From: JAHFUA01 sp963808725
GTDB taxonomy: Bacteria > Acidobacteriota > Terriglobia > Terriglobales > Acidobacteriaceae
Assembly (NCBI GenBank): GCA_963808725.1
Contig: CAWEGO010000002.1
Coordinates: 496,001 to 560,000, forward strand
Reading direction: 5' to 3'
DNA: 64,000 nucleotides
The notes beneath the pieces are model-generated. The model was not told the DNA's origin. It saw only the letters and a program-made list of their open reading frames with translations, and did not search any database. This document shows, one piece after another, positions 9,656 through 17,610 of this stretch; within the stretch, counting starts at the first letter, position 1, and every line of letters starts with the position of its first letter. A program made the translations under genes and the position numbers.

Positions 9656-9847
9656 ATGGCGGCAAAGTTGCTGAAATACTACGAACTCGTCATGGCTGAG
9701 GGCGGCGTCAATGCCAAGATGCGCATGGCCATGCTAACGGTGGTGCCGTCCAACATCGCCGGGAAACTGCCGGACGCGCCCGAGACCGTCGACAAATTCA
9801 AGCGGGCATTCAAGGAAATCACCGGCAAGGAAGCGCCGGCGGTGTAG
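9656..9847 (+). CDS. Small hypothetical protein, 63 aa, first gene of V4R/desulfurase operon
   Basis: Start ATG 9656 has GAGGAG 7 nt upstream, which overrides the longer upstream reading frame. The product is a 63-residue, mostly helical, charged protein beginning MAAKLLKYYELVMAEGGVN and ending with a Lys-rich helix. There are no Cys residues and no membrane segment. It is not a family I recognise. It is 66 bp ahead of the first V4R-like gene in the same direction, and its operon position suggests a small partner or adaptor protein. Confidence 0.72.
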   Translation: MAAKLLKYYELVMAEGGVNAKMRMAMLTVVPSNIAGKLPDAPETVDKFKRAFKEITGKEAPAV

Positions 9848-9913
9848 CCGGACAGCCGCAATTCTCCGAACCGCGATCCAACTACCTACTCAAATCCTGG
9901 AAGAGGCTCAGAA

Positions 9914-10450
9914 ATGGCAACCATGAATCAACACAGCTTTCAAATGGCGGCCGAGTTCGACCCGCGGAGCTGCCGGCATCTGGTGGATGGCCAGGCTTAT
10001 GTGATGCACTGCCACCACTATGCCGCGCTCTACACGCAACTCGCCGAAGACTGCGGCATGCTGGATGGAAGGAAACTGCTGGCGGAAGTCGCGGAGGACA
10101 CCTTTTACCAGGTCCTGTCCGGGTACTTCCGCAAACACGGGGTCGCGTCCGTGCCCGACCGCATAGCCGCGGGAGAGGACTACTTCCGGCTCGCCGGCAT
10201 GGGCATCCTCAAGGTGCTCAGCGCCGGGCCAGACTACGGCGAGGTCGAGCTGCCCAGTTCGCACCTGGACCGGGGCTGGATCAAGAAGTGGGGGAAGCAC
10301 AGCAGGCCGGTCAATCACCTCACGCGCGGATACATTGCCTCGCTGTTTGCCGCGGCTTTCGACCGTCCCCCGCGCTCCTACGCCGTGACCGAAACCGCCA
10401 GCATTGTTTGCGGGGCGCCGCAGTCCCGCTTCGAAGTGGTAGCTGAGTAA
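9914..10450 (+). CDS. V4R-like (4-vinyl reductase) domain protein, 178 aa
   Basis: The C-terminal half has the V4R pattern: RGYIASLFAAAFDRP, then ETASIVCGAPQSRFEVV, where the fold ends in a Cys-containing hairpin and an F-x-V strand. The N-terminal half has HCHHYAALYTQLAEDCG, a His/Cys-rich stretch that could bind metal or a cofactor. V4R domains are small-molecule-binding modules best known from BchJ and some sensor proteins. There is no signal peptide, so it is cytoplasmic. AAGAGG precedes ATG 9914. The next gene (14 bp away) looks like a diverged paralogue. Confidence 0.7.
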   Translation: MATMNQHSFQMAAEFDPRSCRHLVDGQAYVMHCHHYAALYTQLAEDCGMLDGRKLLAEVAEDTFYQVLSGYFRKHGVASVPDRIAAGEDYFRLAGMGILKVLSAGPDYGEVELPSSHLDRGWIKKWGKHSRPVNHLTRGYIASLFAAAFDRPPRSYAVTETASIVCGAPQSRFEVVAE

Positions 10451-10464
10451 AAGGAGTCATCAGT

Positions 10465-11079
10465 ATGGCGATCGACCGCAAACGAATTATCGAATCTCTT
10501 TCCCAGGTCAGCGTAGCTCCTTCAGATGAGGGGCTGATTCCGGCCTTCAACGTCTTCGTCAATCAGTTTCCCGCCGGCCTCTGGAACGGCTTCGCCGAGC
10601 GCCTCACGCGGCGCGTGGGCCCAGACCTCCTCCCCGTTGCCGAACACCTGCTGGTGAATGCCGCTCACGAGTGCGGGTACCACACCGGGTACGGCATCAT
10701 CACCTCCGAGGAATGGAAAGCCGTGGTGGGCCCGATGATCGAAAGAGTGCCCGAGGACGTGCTGCATGGCGCCTTTGCCGTGTTCACCGCCTGGGGTTGG
10801 GCCAAGAGTGAAATCGTCGATCTCGTTCCCAACCAAAAAATGGTGGTGCGCGCCTATGACTATTACGAAGCCGACAGCACCGCCTTCGGGACCACCCGCA
10901 AGCCCAGCGCGTACATGATCCGAGGGGTGTCCGCGGCCTTCATGGACCTGGCTTACGGCGGGCAATACGACGCCACCGGCAAGACCGGCCTGAACACCTT
11001 CGAGTGCCAGCAGACCAAGGGGATCGAGTGCGGCGATGACTATGGGGAGTTCGTGGTCACGCGTAGAGCCGTTGTCTAA
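10465..11079 (+). CDS. Second V4R-like domain protein, 204 aa
   Basis: A 204-residue cytoplasmic protein with the same overall plan as its upstream neighbour. It has a His/Cys stretch NAAHECGYHTGYGIIT in the N-terminal half, a helix-turn segment ending AAFMDLAYGG, and a terminal block FECQQTKGIECGDDYGEFVV whose Cys pair and final strand match the end of V4R domains. AAGGAG lies 9 nt before ATG 10465. Together with the previous gene it may form a heterodimer; that is inference. No active-site assignment can be made from sequence alone. Confidence 0.65.
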   Translation: MAIDRKRIIESLSQVSVAPSDEGLIPAFNVFVNQFPAGLWNGFAERLTRRVGPDLLPVAEHLLVNAAHECGYHTGYGIITSEEWKAVVGPMIERVPEDVLHGAFAVFTAWGWAKSEIVDLVPNQKMVVRAYDYYEADSTAFGTTRKPSAYMIRGVSAAFMDLAYGGQYDATGKTGLNTFECQQTKGIECGDDYGEFVVTRRAVV

Positions 11080-11091
11080 GGCGCTTAAGTT

Positions 11092-12297
11092 GTGAGCGGG
11101 AGAACTCCAGCAGGGCGACCCCTGGCAACGTGTGAACCGGCGCAGCTAGCGGAACCGCCGCCCCTAGGCTTGATCTACCTCAACAACGCGGCGGAGGGCT
11201 GGCCGAAAGCACCTGGAGTGGCCCAAGCCGTGGGACAGGCGCTGGAACAGCCGCCGTCGTCGGCTGGTCGAAGCGTGAGCCAAAACCTCGACTGGGCGGC
11301 GGACTGCCGGCAGCGGATCGCCGACTTGCTCGCCGTCCCCGATCCCCGGCGGATTGCGCTCACTACCAGCGCCACTCATGCGCTCAATCTGGCCATCCAC
11401 GGCCTGGGGTTGCGAGAGCAAGCGGTGGTGATCACTACCGTGACTGAGCACAATTCGGTCTTGCGCCCGCTCTTTCTCCTGGAACGGGTCGGGCGGGCGC
11501 GGATCATTGTGATCGGACTGGATGCAGCCGGTCGCTTGGACGGCGCTGCGCTCCAACGCGCTCTGTCCGAGCGCCCGGCGTTGGTGGCGATCAATCATGC
11601 CTCGAATGTCACCGGACGAGTGAACCCGGTCGAAACCTGGTTCGCGCTGGCGAAAGACGCCGGGGCAGTGACCCTGCTGGATGCATCCCAAACCGTGGGC
11701 CAGATTCCGGTTCGGCCTTTGCAAATAGGAGCCGACCTAGTGGCTCTCCCTGGCCACAAGGGTCTGCACGGACCGGCCGGGACCGGGGCCTTGTACGCTG
11801 CACCAGATGTGGACCTCGAGCAGATCCTGGTGGGAGGCACCGGCCGGCGCAGCCAGTCGCGCTGGCATCCCGCAGAGATGCCGGAACGGCTCGAGGCGGG
11901 AACGCCGAATTCTCCTGGTCTGGCAGGGTTGGCCGCGGCACTCGCATGGCACGACAGCAACGGCAACGAGTTCCGCCAGAACGGGAGGTATGTAAGCCGC
12001 CTGCTGCGCGAGGGGCTGCGCTCGATTCCCAAAGTTCGGCTCTTCGATGACCAGCCCGGAGTGGAGTACCTCGATCTGGTTTCCTTCCAAGTCGAGGGAT
12101 GGGAAGTGGAAGAGACCGGCCTGGCTCTTCTCGAAAGTTTCGGAATTGCCTGCCGCACTGGACTGCACTGCGCGCCCTTGATCCACGAGGCAACGGGATG
12201 CGTCGACCAGGGAACCGTTCGGCTCAGCGCCTCTGGTTTTAACTCGGAACCAGAGATTCATTTTGCGATCGATGCGCTGGCCCTGCTGGCAAGGTGA
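11092..12297 (+). CDS. Cysteine desulfurase-family PLP enzyme (class V aminotransferase)
   Basis: A 401-residue fold-type I PLP enzyme. The Schiff-base lysine is Lys223 in LPGHKGLHGPAGTG, and the persulfide-type cysteine is Cys360 in RTGLHCAPLIHEATG. Both motifs are typical of the cysteine desulfurase family related to SufS/CsdB (the EGC-type subgroup), which moves sulfur from cysteine. YLNNAAEG replaces the usual YLDNAATT at the N terminus. The start is GTG 11092, 12 bp after the second V4R-like gene; a downstream start is possible. No SufE, IscU or thiolation gene lies nearby, so its sulfur acceptor may be one of the operon's own proteins (inference). Confidence 0.85.
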   Translation: MSGRTPAGRPLATCEPAQLAEPPPLGLIYLNNAAEGWPKAPGVAQAVGQALEQPPSSAGRSVSQNLDWAADCRQRIADLLAVPDPRRIALTTSATHALNLAIHGLGLREQAVVITTVTEHNSVLRPLFLLERVGRARIIVIGLDAAGRLDGAALQRALSERPALVAINHASNVTGRVNPVETWFALAKDAGAVTLLDASQTVGQIPVRPLQIGADLVALPGHKGLHGPAGTGALYAAPDVDLEQILVGGTGRRSQSRWHPAEMPERLEAGTPNSPGLAGLAAALAWHDSNGNEFRQNGRYVSRLLREGLRSIPKVRLFDDQPGVEYLDLVSFQVEGWEVEETGLALLESFGIACRTGLHCAPLIHEATGCVDQGTVRLSASGFNSEPEIHFAIDALALLAR

Positions 12298-12298
12298 G

Positions 12299-12583
12299 AT
12301 GAGAATCACCAGCATCGAAAGACTCGAGGACTGCTTTGACGGGAGCAGCGTCTATTCCTATCAGTTCGACCAGCCGTGGACGCGGGAAAGCATCCGGCAA
12401 TTGTCTCCGCTCGGCGAGTTGGATTACTTTGCCGATTTCCCCAGGCCTTTCTTCCGCATTCGCGGGGCGGGCGGGTTACAGGTGAAAGGCGTAGAAGGAC
12501 TGGCCCATTGCCGCGTGGTGTTGCCCCCGAAGCAGGGTGAGCACTTTCGGCAGGCCTTGAACGAGCTTTTGGCTAAGGGCTGA
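12299..12583 (+). CDS. Small hypothetical protein, 94 aa, last gene of V4R/desulfurase operon
   Basis: ATG 12299 overlaps the end of the desulfurase gene region with a one-base gap after its TGA, so translation is coupled. The product is 94 residues, soluble, with two Cys (LEDCFDG and LAHCRVVLP) and a pattern of strands plus a last helix. RIRGAGGLQVKGVEG may be a small beta unit. I do not recognise a family. Tight coupling to the desulfurase suggests a dedicated partner, such as a sulfur acceptor, but that is inference. Confidence 0.72.
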   Translation: MRITSIERLEDCFDGSSVYSYQFDQPWTRESIRQLSPLGELDYFADFPRPFFRIRGAGGLQVKGVEGLAHCRVVLPPKQGEHFRQALNELLAKG

Positions 12584-12621
12584 AAGCGACTGTGCGCGAG
12601 GAGAGGTGGCGCCGAAAGGAC

Positions 12622-12698
12622 TGGCGCGCCCGAAGGGACTCGAACCCCTGACCTATTGCTCCGGAGGCAATCGCTCTATCCAACTGAGCTACGGGCGC
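12622..12698 (-). tRNA. tRNA-Arg (anticodon CCG)
   Basis: A complete cloverleaf on the minus strand. The acceptor GCGCCCG (12698-12692) pairs with CGGGCGC (12632-12626), a D arm follows, and the anticodon stem ATTGC/GCAAT carries loop CTCCGGA, giving anticodon CCG. The T arm holds GGTTCGAGTCC. A discriminator G and an encoded CCA (12624-12622) are present. TATAAT lies just upstream at 12714-12709. Confidence 0.95.
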
Positions 12699-12761
12699 GC
12701 TCTTTGCCATTATAACGTCTAGCGGCGGATGCACCTAGCCGGCGTCCCCTCCATCCGCGGG

Positions 12762-12790
12762 TTGACATTCACCACGGTTCGGCATAGCGT
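12762..12790 (+). promoter_or_regulatory. Promoter for the RRM protein gene
   Basis: TTGACA at 12762-12767, a 17-bp spacer and TAGCGT at 12785-12790. The predicted start near 12797 would give the RRM gene a leader of about 220 nt, which is unusually long and typical of cold-regulated mRNAs. The 12699-13019 stretch otherwise holds no gene. Confidence 0.6.
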
Positions 12791-13019
12791 AAAGGCGGAG
12801 CGAGCAGCGTTCCCTCTCCTCTTTCAGATCTTCTGAGCTAAGTCAGACCCATCTGAAGTTTCTTCTCCTTAGCGCAACCACAGCCCTGAAAGATGGGCGC
12901 CCAAAGGGGCCTCTGAGGATCGACGAGCCAAAGCGATAGCGCCGGGGCCGGGAAGTCCGTGTTTGTTTGGCACCCTGGCCCATGCAGACTCTTCGCCGTG
13001 AGGCATCGGAAAGGAAACC

Positions 13020-13352
13020 ATGAAAAAGATTTTCGTCGGCAACCTGTCATTCAACATGACGGAAGGAGAACTTCGGTCGATGTTCGAGCCTTATGGCAGC
13101 GTGGAGAGCGTGCTGGTGGTGACGGACCGCAATACCGGCCGGTCGCGCGGCTTTGCCTTCGTCGAGATGGCGGACAACGGCGCGGCGGACCAGGCCATCA
13201 CGGCTCTCAACGGCAAGGATTTGGGAGGCCGGACCCTGACCGTGAACGAGGCCCGTCCCAAGATGGAGCGTGGCGGCGGCTCACGCGGCGGTGGTGGCCG
13301 GCGGGACGACTACCGCGGCCATGCTCGGCAGCCGCGGGAACCTCGCTGGTAA
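13020..13352 (+). CDS. RNA-binding protein with one RRM domain and Gly/Arg tail
   Basis: A 110-residue protein with one RRM over residues 1-80: RNP-2 is KIFVGNLSF and RNP-1 is RSRGFAFVEM. It is followed by a short GGGSRGGGGRRDD tail. It resembles cyanobacterial/acidobacterial Rbp proteins that bind RNA and are often induced by cold. GGAAAGGAAACC precedes the ATG. The long leader predicted from the promoter at 12762 would allow post-transcriptional or autogenous control. Confidence 0.93.
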   Translation: MKKIFVGNLSFNMTEGELRSMFEPYGSVESVLVVTDRNTGRSRGFAFVEMADNGAADQAITALNGKDLGGRTLTVNEARPKMERGGGSRGGGGRRDDYRGHARQPREPRW

Positions 13353-13365
13353 GGCCGGACTCAGG

Positions 13366-14130
13366 CTACGACCCAACCAGCACTGGAGGCATGGTCGGCG
13401 CCACCGACCCGCCTTCGGGTTCAATGGTAACGGCGAAGGTCCTGGCTTCCACGCCCGGCGACATGGGCGGCATCATCACCATGGCGTTGCCGTTGGGGTC
13501 CGGCTTGAACATGCCAGCAGGCATGGGCTTGTCTCCGTGCATGGGCAGCAGCCATAGCTCGTAGGTCTTTTCGGGCGCGAGCGGCGCCAGGTTGCTGGCC
13601 ATGAACACCAATGCGCCATTGCCCGGCATGTAGATGGCTTTGCCCGCGGGCTGCGGCTTGGACAGCGCCGCCACCAGCGTGACGTGCATAGCGCTGGGAT
13701 CGGTGAGCAGGGCCAGCAAGTGCTTGGCTTCCTCGAAAGTGCTTTGGTTGCGCGCGGCGTCCGCTCGCAGCGTCTCAATGCGGTCCCGCTGGCGCACGTT
13801 CTCCCGCCACAGCAGGATGGCAAAGATGGCCAGCACCAGTGAGGCGAAGACGGGGGCCAGAGTCCACCAGCGACGGCGCATGAAGACGGTGCGCAACGAG
13901 CGCGGCTCGTGCCCGATGGCTTTCAGCAGCCGCTGCCGGGCGCGCTGCGGCGGAACCGGGCCGGATGTGGTGAGCGCCAGCAGCGCCATGTCGCCCTCGA
14001 GCCGCGCCAACTCCTGGCGGCAGGCGGCGCACTCCTCAAGGTGAAGATCCAGCGCAACCGCCGCTTCGCTCTCCAACGATCCCAGCGCGTAAAGCGCCAA
14101 ATCTTCGGCGAATTGTTCGTGTGCGGTCAT
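13366..14130 (-). CDS. Anti-sigma factor, RskA type, zinc-binding N terminus
   Basis: A 254-residue single-pass membrane protein. The N-terminal anti-sigma domain carries the zinc motif H30-x3-C34-x2-C37 (HLEECAACRQE). A membrane segment (LAPVFASLVLAIFAILLW) follows near residues 90-107, then a short coiled coil and a periplasmic RskA-type beta domain (YELWLLPMHGDKP, EARTFAVTIEPEGGS). It should hold the ECF sigma factor encoded immediately upstream until a signal triggers its proteolysis. Its start overlaps the sigma stop, so the two are translationally coupled. Confidence 0.92.
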   Translation of the reverse strand: MTAHEQFAEDLALYALGSLESEAAVALDLHLEECAACRQELARLEGDMALLALTTSGPVPPQRARQRLLKAIGHEPRSLRTVFMRRRWWTLAPVFASLVLAIFAILLWRENVRQRDRIETLRADAARNQSTFEEAKHLLALLTDPSAMHVTLVAALSKPQPAGKAIYMPGNGALVFMASNLAPLAPEKTYELWLLPMHGDKPMPAGMFKPDPNGNAMVMMPPMSPGVEARTFAVTIEPEGGSVAPTMPPVLVGS

Positions 14131-14675
14131 GCGTTTAGTGCCCGGCGCAGCGCCACCAGCGCCGCGCGGATGCGCGTCTTTACCGTGCCCAGCGGCTCCC
14201 CGGTCTGGGCCGCAATCTCCGTGTGGGTCATGCCTTCGAAGAAAGCCATCTCCAGGGCCATGCGCTGTTTGTCGGGCATGGCATGCAGGCAGGCGCGTAT
14301 CTTCTCCACCGCGCGCGAGCGCTCGGCCGCGCCTTCCAGGTCGGCCTCGATGGCGATCACAACATCTTCGAGATCGGTCTGCGGCCGTCGTTTGCGGAGA
14401 GCGTCAATCGCGCGGTGGCGGGCGATCACCGCCAGCCACGGCCCCAGGCTGCCACGGCGGGCGTCAAAGCTCGCGGGATGCCGCCACAACTGCATGAACA
14501 CTTCCTGGAGCACGTCCTCCGCCGCGCCGGTGTCGGCGAGCACCCGCAGGGCCACTGAGTACACCAGGGGCGCGTAGCGGTCATAGAGTTCCGCCATCGC
14601 ATCCTGCTCCCCGGAGCGGATGCGGGCGACCAGCGCCGCGTCGGCGGAACCCGGTTGTAACCCCGTAGTGCTCAA
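14127..14675 (-). CDS. ECF-family RNA polymerase sigma factor (SigK-like)
   Basis: A 182-residue sigma factor with only regions 2 and 4. Region 2 includes EDVLQEVFMQLWRHP and region 4 has EGMTHTEIAAQTGEPLGTVKTR, the helix-turn-helix for the -35 element. Length and the adjacent RskA-type anti-sigma match SigK-like ECF groups. The best start is TTG at 14675 with GAGAG upstream. It is the first gene of the pair and probably autoregulated; no clear ECF promoter was identified. Confidence 0.93.
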   Translation of the reverse strand: MSTTGLQPGSADAALVARIRSGEQDAMAELYDRYAPLVYSVALRVLADTGAAEDVLQEVFMQLWRHPASFDARRGSLGPWLAVIARHRAIDALRKRRPQTDLEDVVIAIEADLEGAAERSRAVEKIRACLHAMPDKQRMALEMAFFEGMTHTEIAAQTGEPLGTVKTRIRAALVALRRALNA

Positions 14676-14877
14676 CGCGCTCTCGTTTTAAGTACGTGAT
14701 TTTGGCCGGCACAGATTGCCAGACATGCCCGGGTTTTCAATCCAGCTCCCCCTGCCTCGCGTACACTTGGCAGCAGAGCCATTCGCCCCGGGGGCCTCGA
14801 AGAAACGTTAACAGCAATTGCTGGCCGCAACAAGCGATGGCAACGGTGCGGGCACTTCCCGCCCAAAAGGAGCAACC

Positions 14878-15207
14878 ATGAAGAAGATCTTTGCTGTGTC
14901 GGTCCTGATCGCCCTGCTGGCCACGGGCGTGCTCGCCAAAAACCAGAGGTGGACCGGCTACGTCAGCGACGCCAAGTGCGGCGCTAAAGTAGACGCGGCC
15001 TGCGCCAAGAAGTGCATCGAGGCCGGAGAGAAGGTGGTGTTCGTCAACGATGGCGACAAGGCCGTGGTCCAGGTGGCGAATCCCGAGGCGCTCAAGGCGT
15101 ACGCAGGCCAGCACGTCCTGGTCGAGGGCAAGCTGGAGAACAACACTCTCAGTGTCTCCAAGGTCACGCCGTACGAGGCCAAGAAGCTGGTGCCGTCTAC
15201 GTACTGA
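14878..15207 (+). CDS. Small secreted protein, 109 aa, OB-like
   Basis: Start ATG 14878 with AAGGAG upstream, giving a cleavable signal peptide (MKKIFAVSVLIALLATGVLA). The mature part begins KNQRWTGYVSDAKCG and has three Cys in SDAKCGAKVDAACAKKC. It then forms a compact beta-rich domain (QHVLVEGKLENNTLSVSKV) that resembles small OB-fold secreted proteins common in Acidobacteria. Function unknown; likely periplasmic. Confidence 0.82.
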   Translation: MKKIFAVSVLIALLATGVLAKNQRWTGYVSDAKCGAKVDAACAKKCIEAGEKVVFVNDGDKAVVQVANPEALKAYAGQHVLVEGKLENNTLSVSKVTPYEAKKLVPSTY

Positions 15208-15269
15208 GCGAAGGCGCCACGGACTGCAACGATCGTTTCGCGCCCATCTCTCCCTGCCGGTCCGTGGCG

Positions 15270-15300
15270 TTGTTCCTGCCCGCCCGCTCCGGGTTAAAAT
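15270..15300 (+). promoter_or_regulatory. Possible promoter for the 15353 gene
   Basis: TTGTTC at 15270-15275, an 18-bp spacer and TTAAAA(T) at 15294-15300. The -35 is a partial match. Confidence 0.4.
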
Positions 15301-15352
15301 CTTCATACAACGAACTCGCTTGCCGAGTTCTCTAACCGCGAGGAGGTCATCG

Positions 15353-15622
15353 ATGAAACACTGGAAGCAGGCGTTGATCTTTGGTTCCCTGGGGGCGAGC
15401 GCATTCCTGCTGGCGACTGGCCGCAAGCCGGTAGCGGGCGTGCTGGCGGGCGTGGGCCTGGCGGCCTTGGCCTCCGAATACCCCGAGCACATGCAGCGCC
15501 TGTGGGAGCGCGCTCCGGAATACATCGACAAGGGCAACCAGGTCCTGAGCATGGCCTCGGCCTTTATCGAACGCCTGGCGGAGCACCGCGTCCTGAGCGA
15601 GGGCTCACCCTACATCGTCTAG
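15353..15622 (+). CDS. Small membrane-associated hypothetical protein, 89 aa
   Basis: ATG 15353 has GAGGAGG 6 nt upstream, overriding a longer in-frame reading. The protein has two adjacent hydrophobic segments (ALIFGSLGASAFLLATG and GVLAGVGLAALASE) and then an amphipathic helix (RLWERAPEYIDKGNQVLSMASAFIERL read as two pieces). It resembles small acidobacterial membrane proteins of unknown function. The following gene begins 10 bp later and may be co-transcribed. Confidence 0.75.
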   Translation: MKHWKQALIFGSLGASAFLLATGRKPVAGVLAGVGLAALASEYPEHMQRLWERAPEYIDKGNQVLSMASAFIERLAEHRVLSEGSPYIV

Positions 15623-15632
15623 TTCGTCACCC

Positions 15633-16353
15633 GTGAAAACAAGGCAGGTCATTCAGCTCGCTCTGGCAATCTTGCTGGTGGCAGCGGCCATACGGCTAGG
15701 GCTGATCTGCCACGAGCGCCACGCTTCCAGCCCTGCCGCCCCGCCGCCGGCGGCGCTCGATCCCGATTACTATGTGGTCCCCAAGAAGCAGCACGCCTAC
15801 GACCTGAAGACCGCGCGTGCGGGGATGGTGGGACGTTCCGGCCTGGATCCGCGAGGGCTACAAGTTCACTTACTACCGCTATGACCCGGGCGCTCGGCGC
15901 GCCGACTTTGCGCATCCCGCCGGGCTGCTGCTGCCGCTCGAGGAACTCAATGTGCGGGACGTCGTGCAAACACCACCGCCCGCGGCGGGCGAACTGCCGC
16001 AAATCGTGGCCGTCTTCGCGAAAAATGGCCAAGACTTTGCCGTGCCCATCGGGGCTCGCCGCGGCGAGGATTACACCCTCTACGCCGACGATATGCTGTT
16101 CTTCGAAGATCCGCACCAGCTCTATCGCCACTGGACGCCGGAGGTATGGCAAGCCGTCGACCGCCACCAGGTGCTGCCCGGCATGAACGAAATCCAGGCG
16201 TCATTTGCGCTGGGTATGGGGATCCCGCAGCCTGCGGGCGATCAGCCGGGTAAGACCGTGGTCTATCCCAACGGTGGCAATCAGATCACTGTCGTCTTCC
16301 GCGCCGGCAAGGCCGCAGAGATCACCCCGGCGAGCGCTTCCGCGCCCCGCTGA
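15633..16353 (+). CDS. Membrane-anchored hypothetical protein (frame-disrupted)
   Basis: GTG 15633 starts a protein with an N-terminal anchor (VIQLALAILLVAAAIRLGLI) and a periplasmic domain. It reads well to HAYDLKTARAGMVGRS, after which the code continues one base out of phase as AWIREGYKFTYYRYDPGARR and on to the stop at 16353. Deleting one G from the GG at about 15838-15840 restores a single ~239-residue reading frame. The second half includes DVVQTPPPAAGELPQIVAVF and an ASFALGMGIPQP segment. No family recognised. Confidence 0.65.
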
Positions 16354-16361
16354 GGTTCTGA

Positions 16362-16772
16362 TTACTTCAGCAGTGGCGATTCCGCCGTGGCGGGTTTGTC
16401 CTCTTCGACCCGGATCTTGCCGGTCTCGTCCGTGTAGAAGGAGCGGTGTTCGGGGTCGAACTGCTTGGGAACCAGCGCCACCCAGAAGGCTTCCGGCTTG
16501 CCGTAGAATTGTACGTTGTAGGCGCCGCGGTCGGTGGTTGCCATTCGCTTGGTGAAGGAGCCGGAGTGAACCAGCGCCGCCAGCGATGTGGCATAGTGTC
16601 CATATTTCTTCTTGAAGATTCTCTGCGAGTACAGCACGGTGCGTATGTAGCCCAGGCTGACAGTTTCATCTTGGGAACGGGCCAAGGTGGCAGCCTGGCC
16701 GCCCGATTGCGCCATGACAGCCATCGAGACAGCGGCGATTGCCAGTAAAACAGTAGGAATTCTCTTTCGCAT
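16362..16772 (-). CDS. Secreted pilin-like/pseudopilin-like hypothetical protein, 136 aa
   Basis: ATG 16772 with GGGAG upstream, giving a signal peptide (IPTVLLAIAAVSMAVMAQ). The mature part has YIRTVLYSQRIFKKKYGHYA and TSLAALVHSGSFTKR, then a compact beta domain (YNVQFYGKPEAFWVALVPKQ). Helix-then-beta with a KYGHYATSL motif is reminiscent of minor pseudopilin-derived proteins in Acidobacteria, but there is no prepilin peptidase site, so it is probably a soluble secreted relative. It is divergent from the LuxR-type gene. Confidence 0.65.
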   Translation of the reverse strand: MRKRIPTVLLAIAAVSMAVMAQSGGQAATLARSQDETVSLGYIRTVLYSQRIFKKKYGHYATSLAALVHSGSFTKRMATTDRGAYNVQFYGKPEAFWVALVPKQFDPEHRSFYTDETGKIRVEEDKPATAESPLLK

Positions 16773-16903
16773 CCGGGAATCTCCCTGTTTGTGACCAAAG
16801 GACAGGCACCAAAGCATGAGCTGGTATCGTACTCCGTGCTTTCCCTTTTGCTCAAACGCAGCTATGCTGAGCCGAGAAAATAAAGCAGTTAAGGAAGTAC
16901 TGT

Positions 16904-17560
16904 ATGAAACCGGTTCCAAGCAAGAAACCGCGTATCCGTATTGCCGTCTTGGAAAGTGATCCTTTGCGCTTCGTGGGTTTCCGCGCGCTGTTCGATACCG
17001 AAAACGATTTGGAGATCATAGCGTCGAGCATTCCCGAAGTGCCGACGCTTGGCAGCGTGGACCTGGTGCTGCTGGGCAGCCGCAACGGTGTGAACCTGTT
17101 CGACACCATGGCCGGGCTGAAGGCGTCGCGCCCCGACCTGAAGATCATCGTGACCGGCTCGGGCGCCGATGACGAGACCATCCTGAAAGCGCTGGCCGCC
17201 GGCGCCAAGGGATACGTGGATGAGGCGGCCGCGCCGCTGGAGTTCGTGCAGGCCATCCGCATGGTGCACCAGGGGTCGGTATGGGCGCCGCGCCGGGTAT
17301 TGTCCACCTTCATCGAGCGCGTCACCACCTCGCCGGGGCGCATCTTCCCCGCCGGCCGCGTCACCTTCACCGAGCGCGAGAAGGAAGTGCTCGAGCTGCT
17401 GGTTGCCGGGCGCTCCAACAAAGAGATCGGTTCGGCGCTGGGCATCGAGGAGCGCACGGTAAAAGCCCACGTCGCCAAGTTAATGCGCAAGGTCGGAGTG
17501 CAGAACCGCATCGCGCTCTCTGTGCACGCCATCACCCATAATCTGGTAACGGCAAAGTAA
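16904..17560 (+). CDS. LuxR-type response regulator with degenerate receiver
   Basis: A 218-residue NarL/FixJ-like regulator. Residues ~12-125 form a receiver-like domain, but the phospho-acceptor position is Gly58 (VDLVLLGSRNG), not Asp, and the acidic pair is reduced (LESDP). The Lys switch residue is kept (AAGAKGYVDE). The C-terminal LuxR helix-turn-helix is intact: FTEREKEVLELLVAGRSNKE and ERTVKAHVAKLMRKVG. It probably acts without phosphorylation, through dimerisation or ligand sensing. AAGGAAG precedes ATG 16904. A hairpin terminator follows. Confidence 0.9.
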   Translation: MKPVPSKKPRIRIAVLESDPLRFVGFRALFDTENDLEIIASSIPEVPTLGSVDLVLLGSRNGVNLFDTMAGLKASRPDLKIIVTGSGADDETILKALAAGAKGYVDEAAAPLEFVQAIRMVHQGSVWAPRRVLSTFIERVTTSPGRIFPAGRVTFTEREKEVLELLVAGRSNKEIGSALGIEERTVKAHVAKLMRKVGVQNRIALSVHAITHNLVTAK

Positions 17561-17586
17561 TCACCTAATACACGGCAATTCATAAG

Positions 17587-17610
17587 ACGGGCCGCAAGGC
17601 CCGTTTTCGC
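17587..17610 (+). terminator. Rho-independent terminator after the LuxR-type gene
   Basis: ACGGGCC-GCAA-GGCCCGT stem with a GNRA-type tetraloop, followed by TTTTCGCTTT. It lies 27 bp after the stop. Confidence 0.8.

Noticed and set aside
12699..13019. Possible gene upstream of the RRM protein
   Set aside because: Only short frames without Shine-Dalgarno; the region is better explained as a promoter and long leader.
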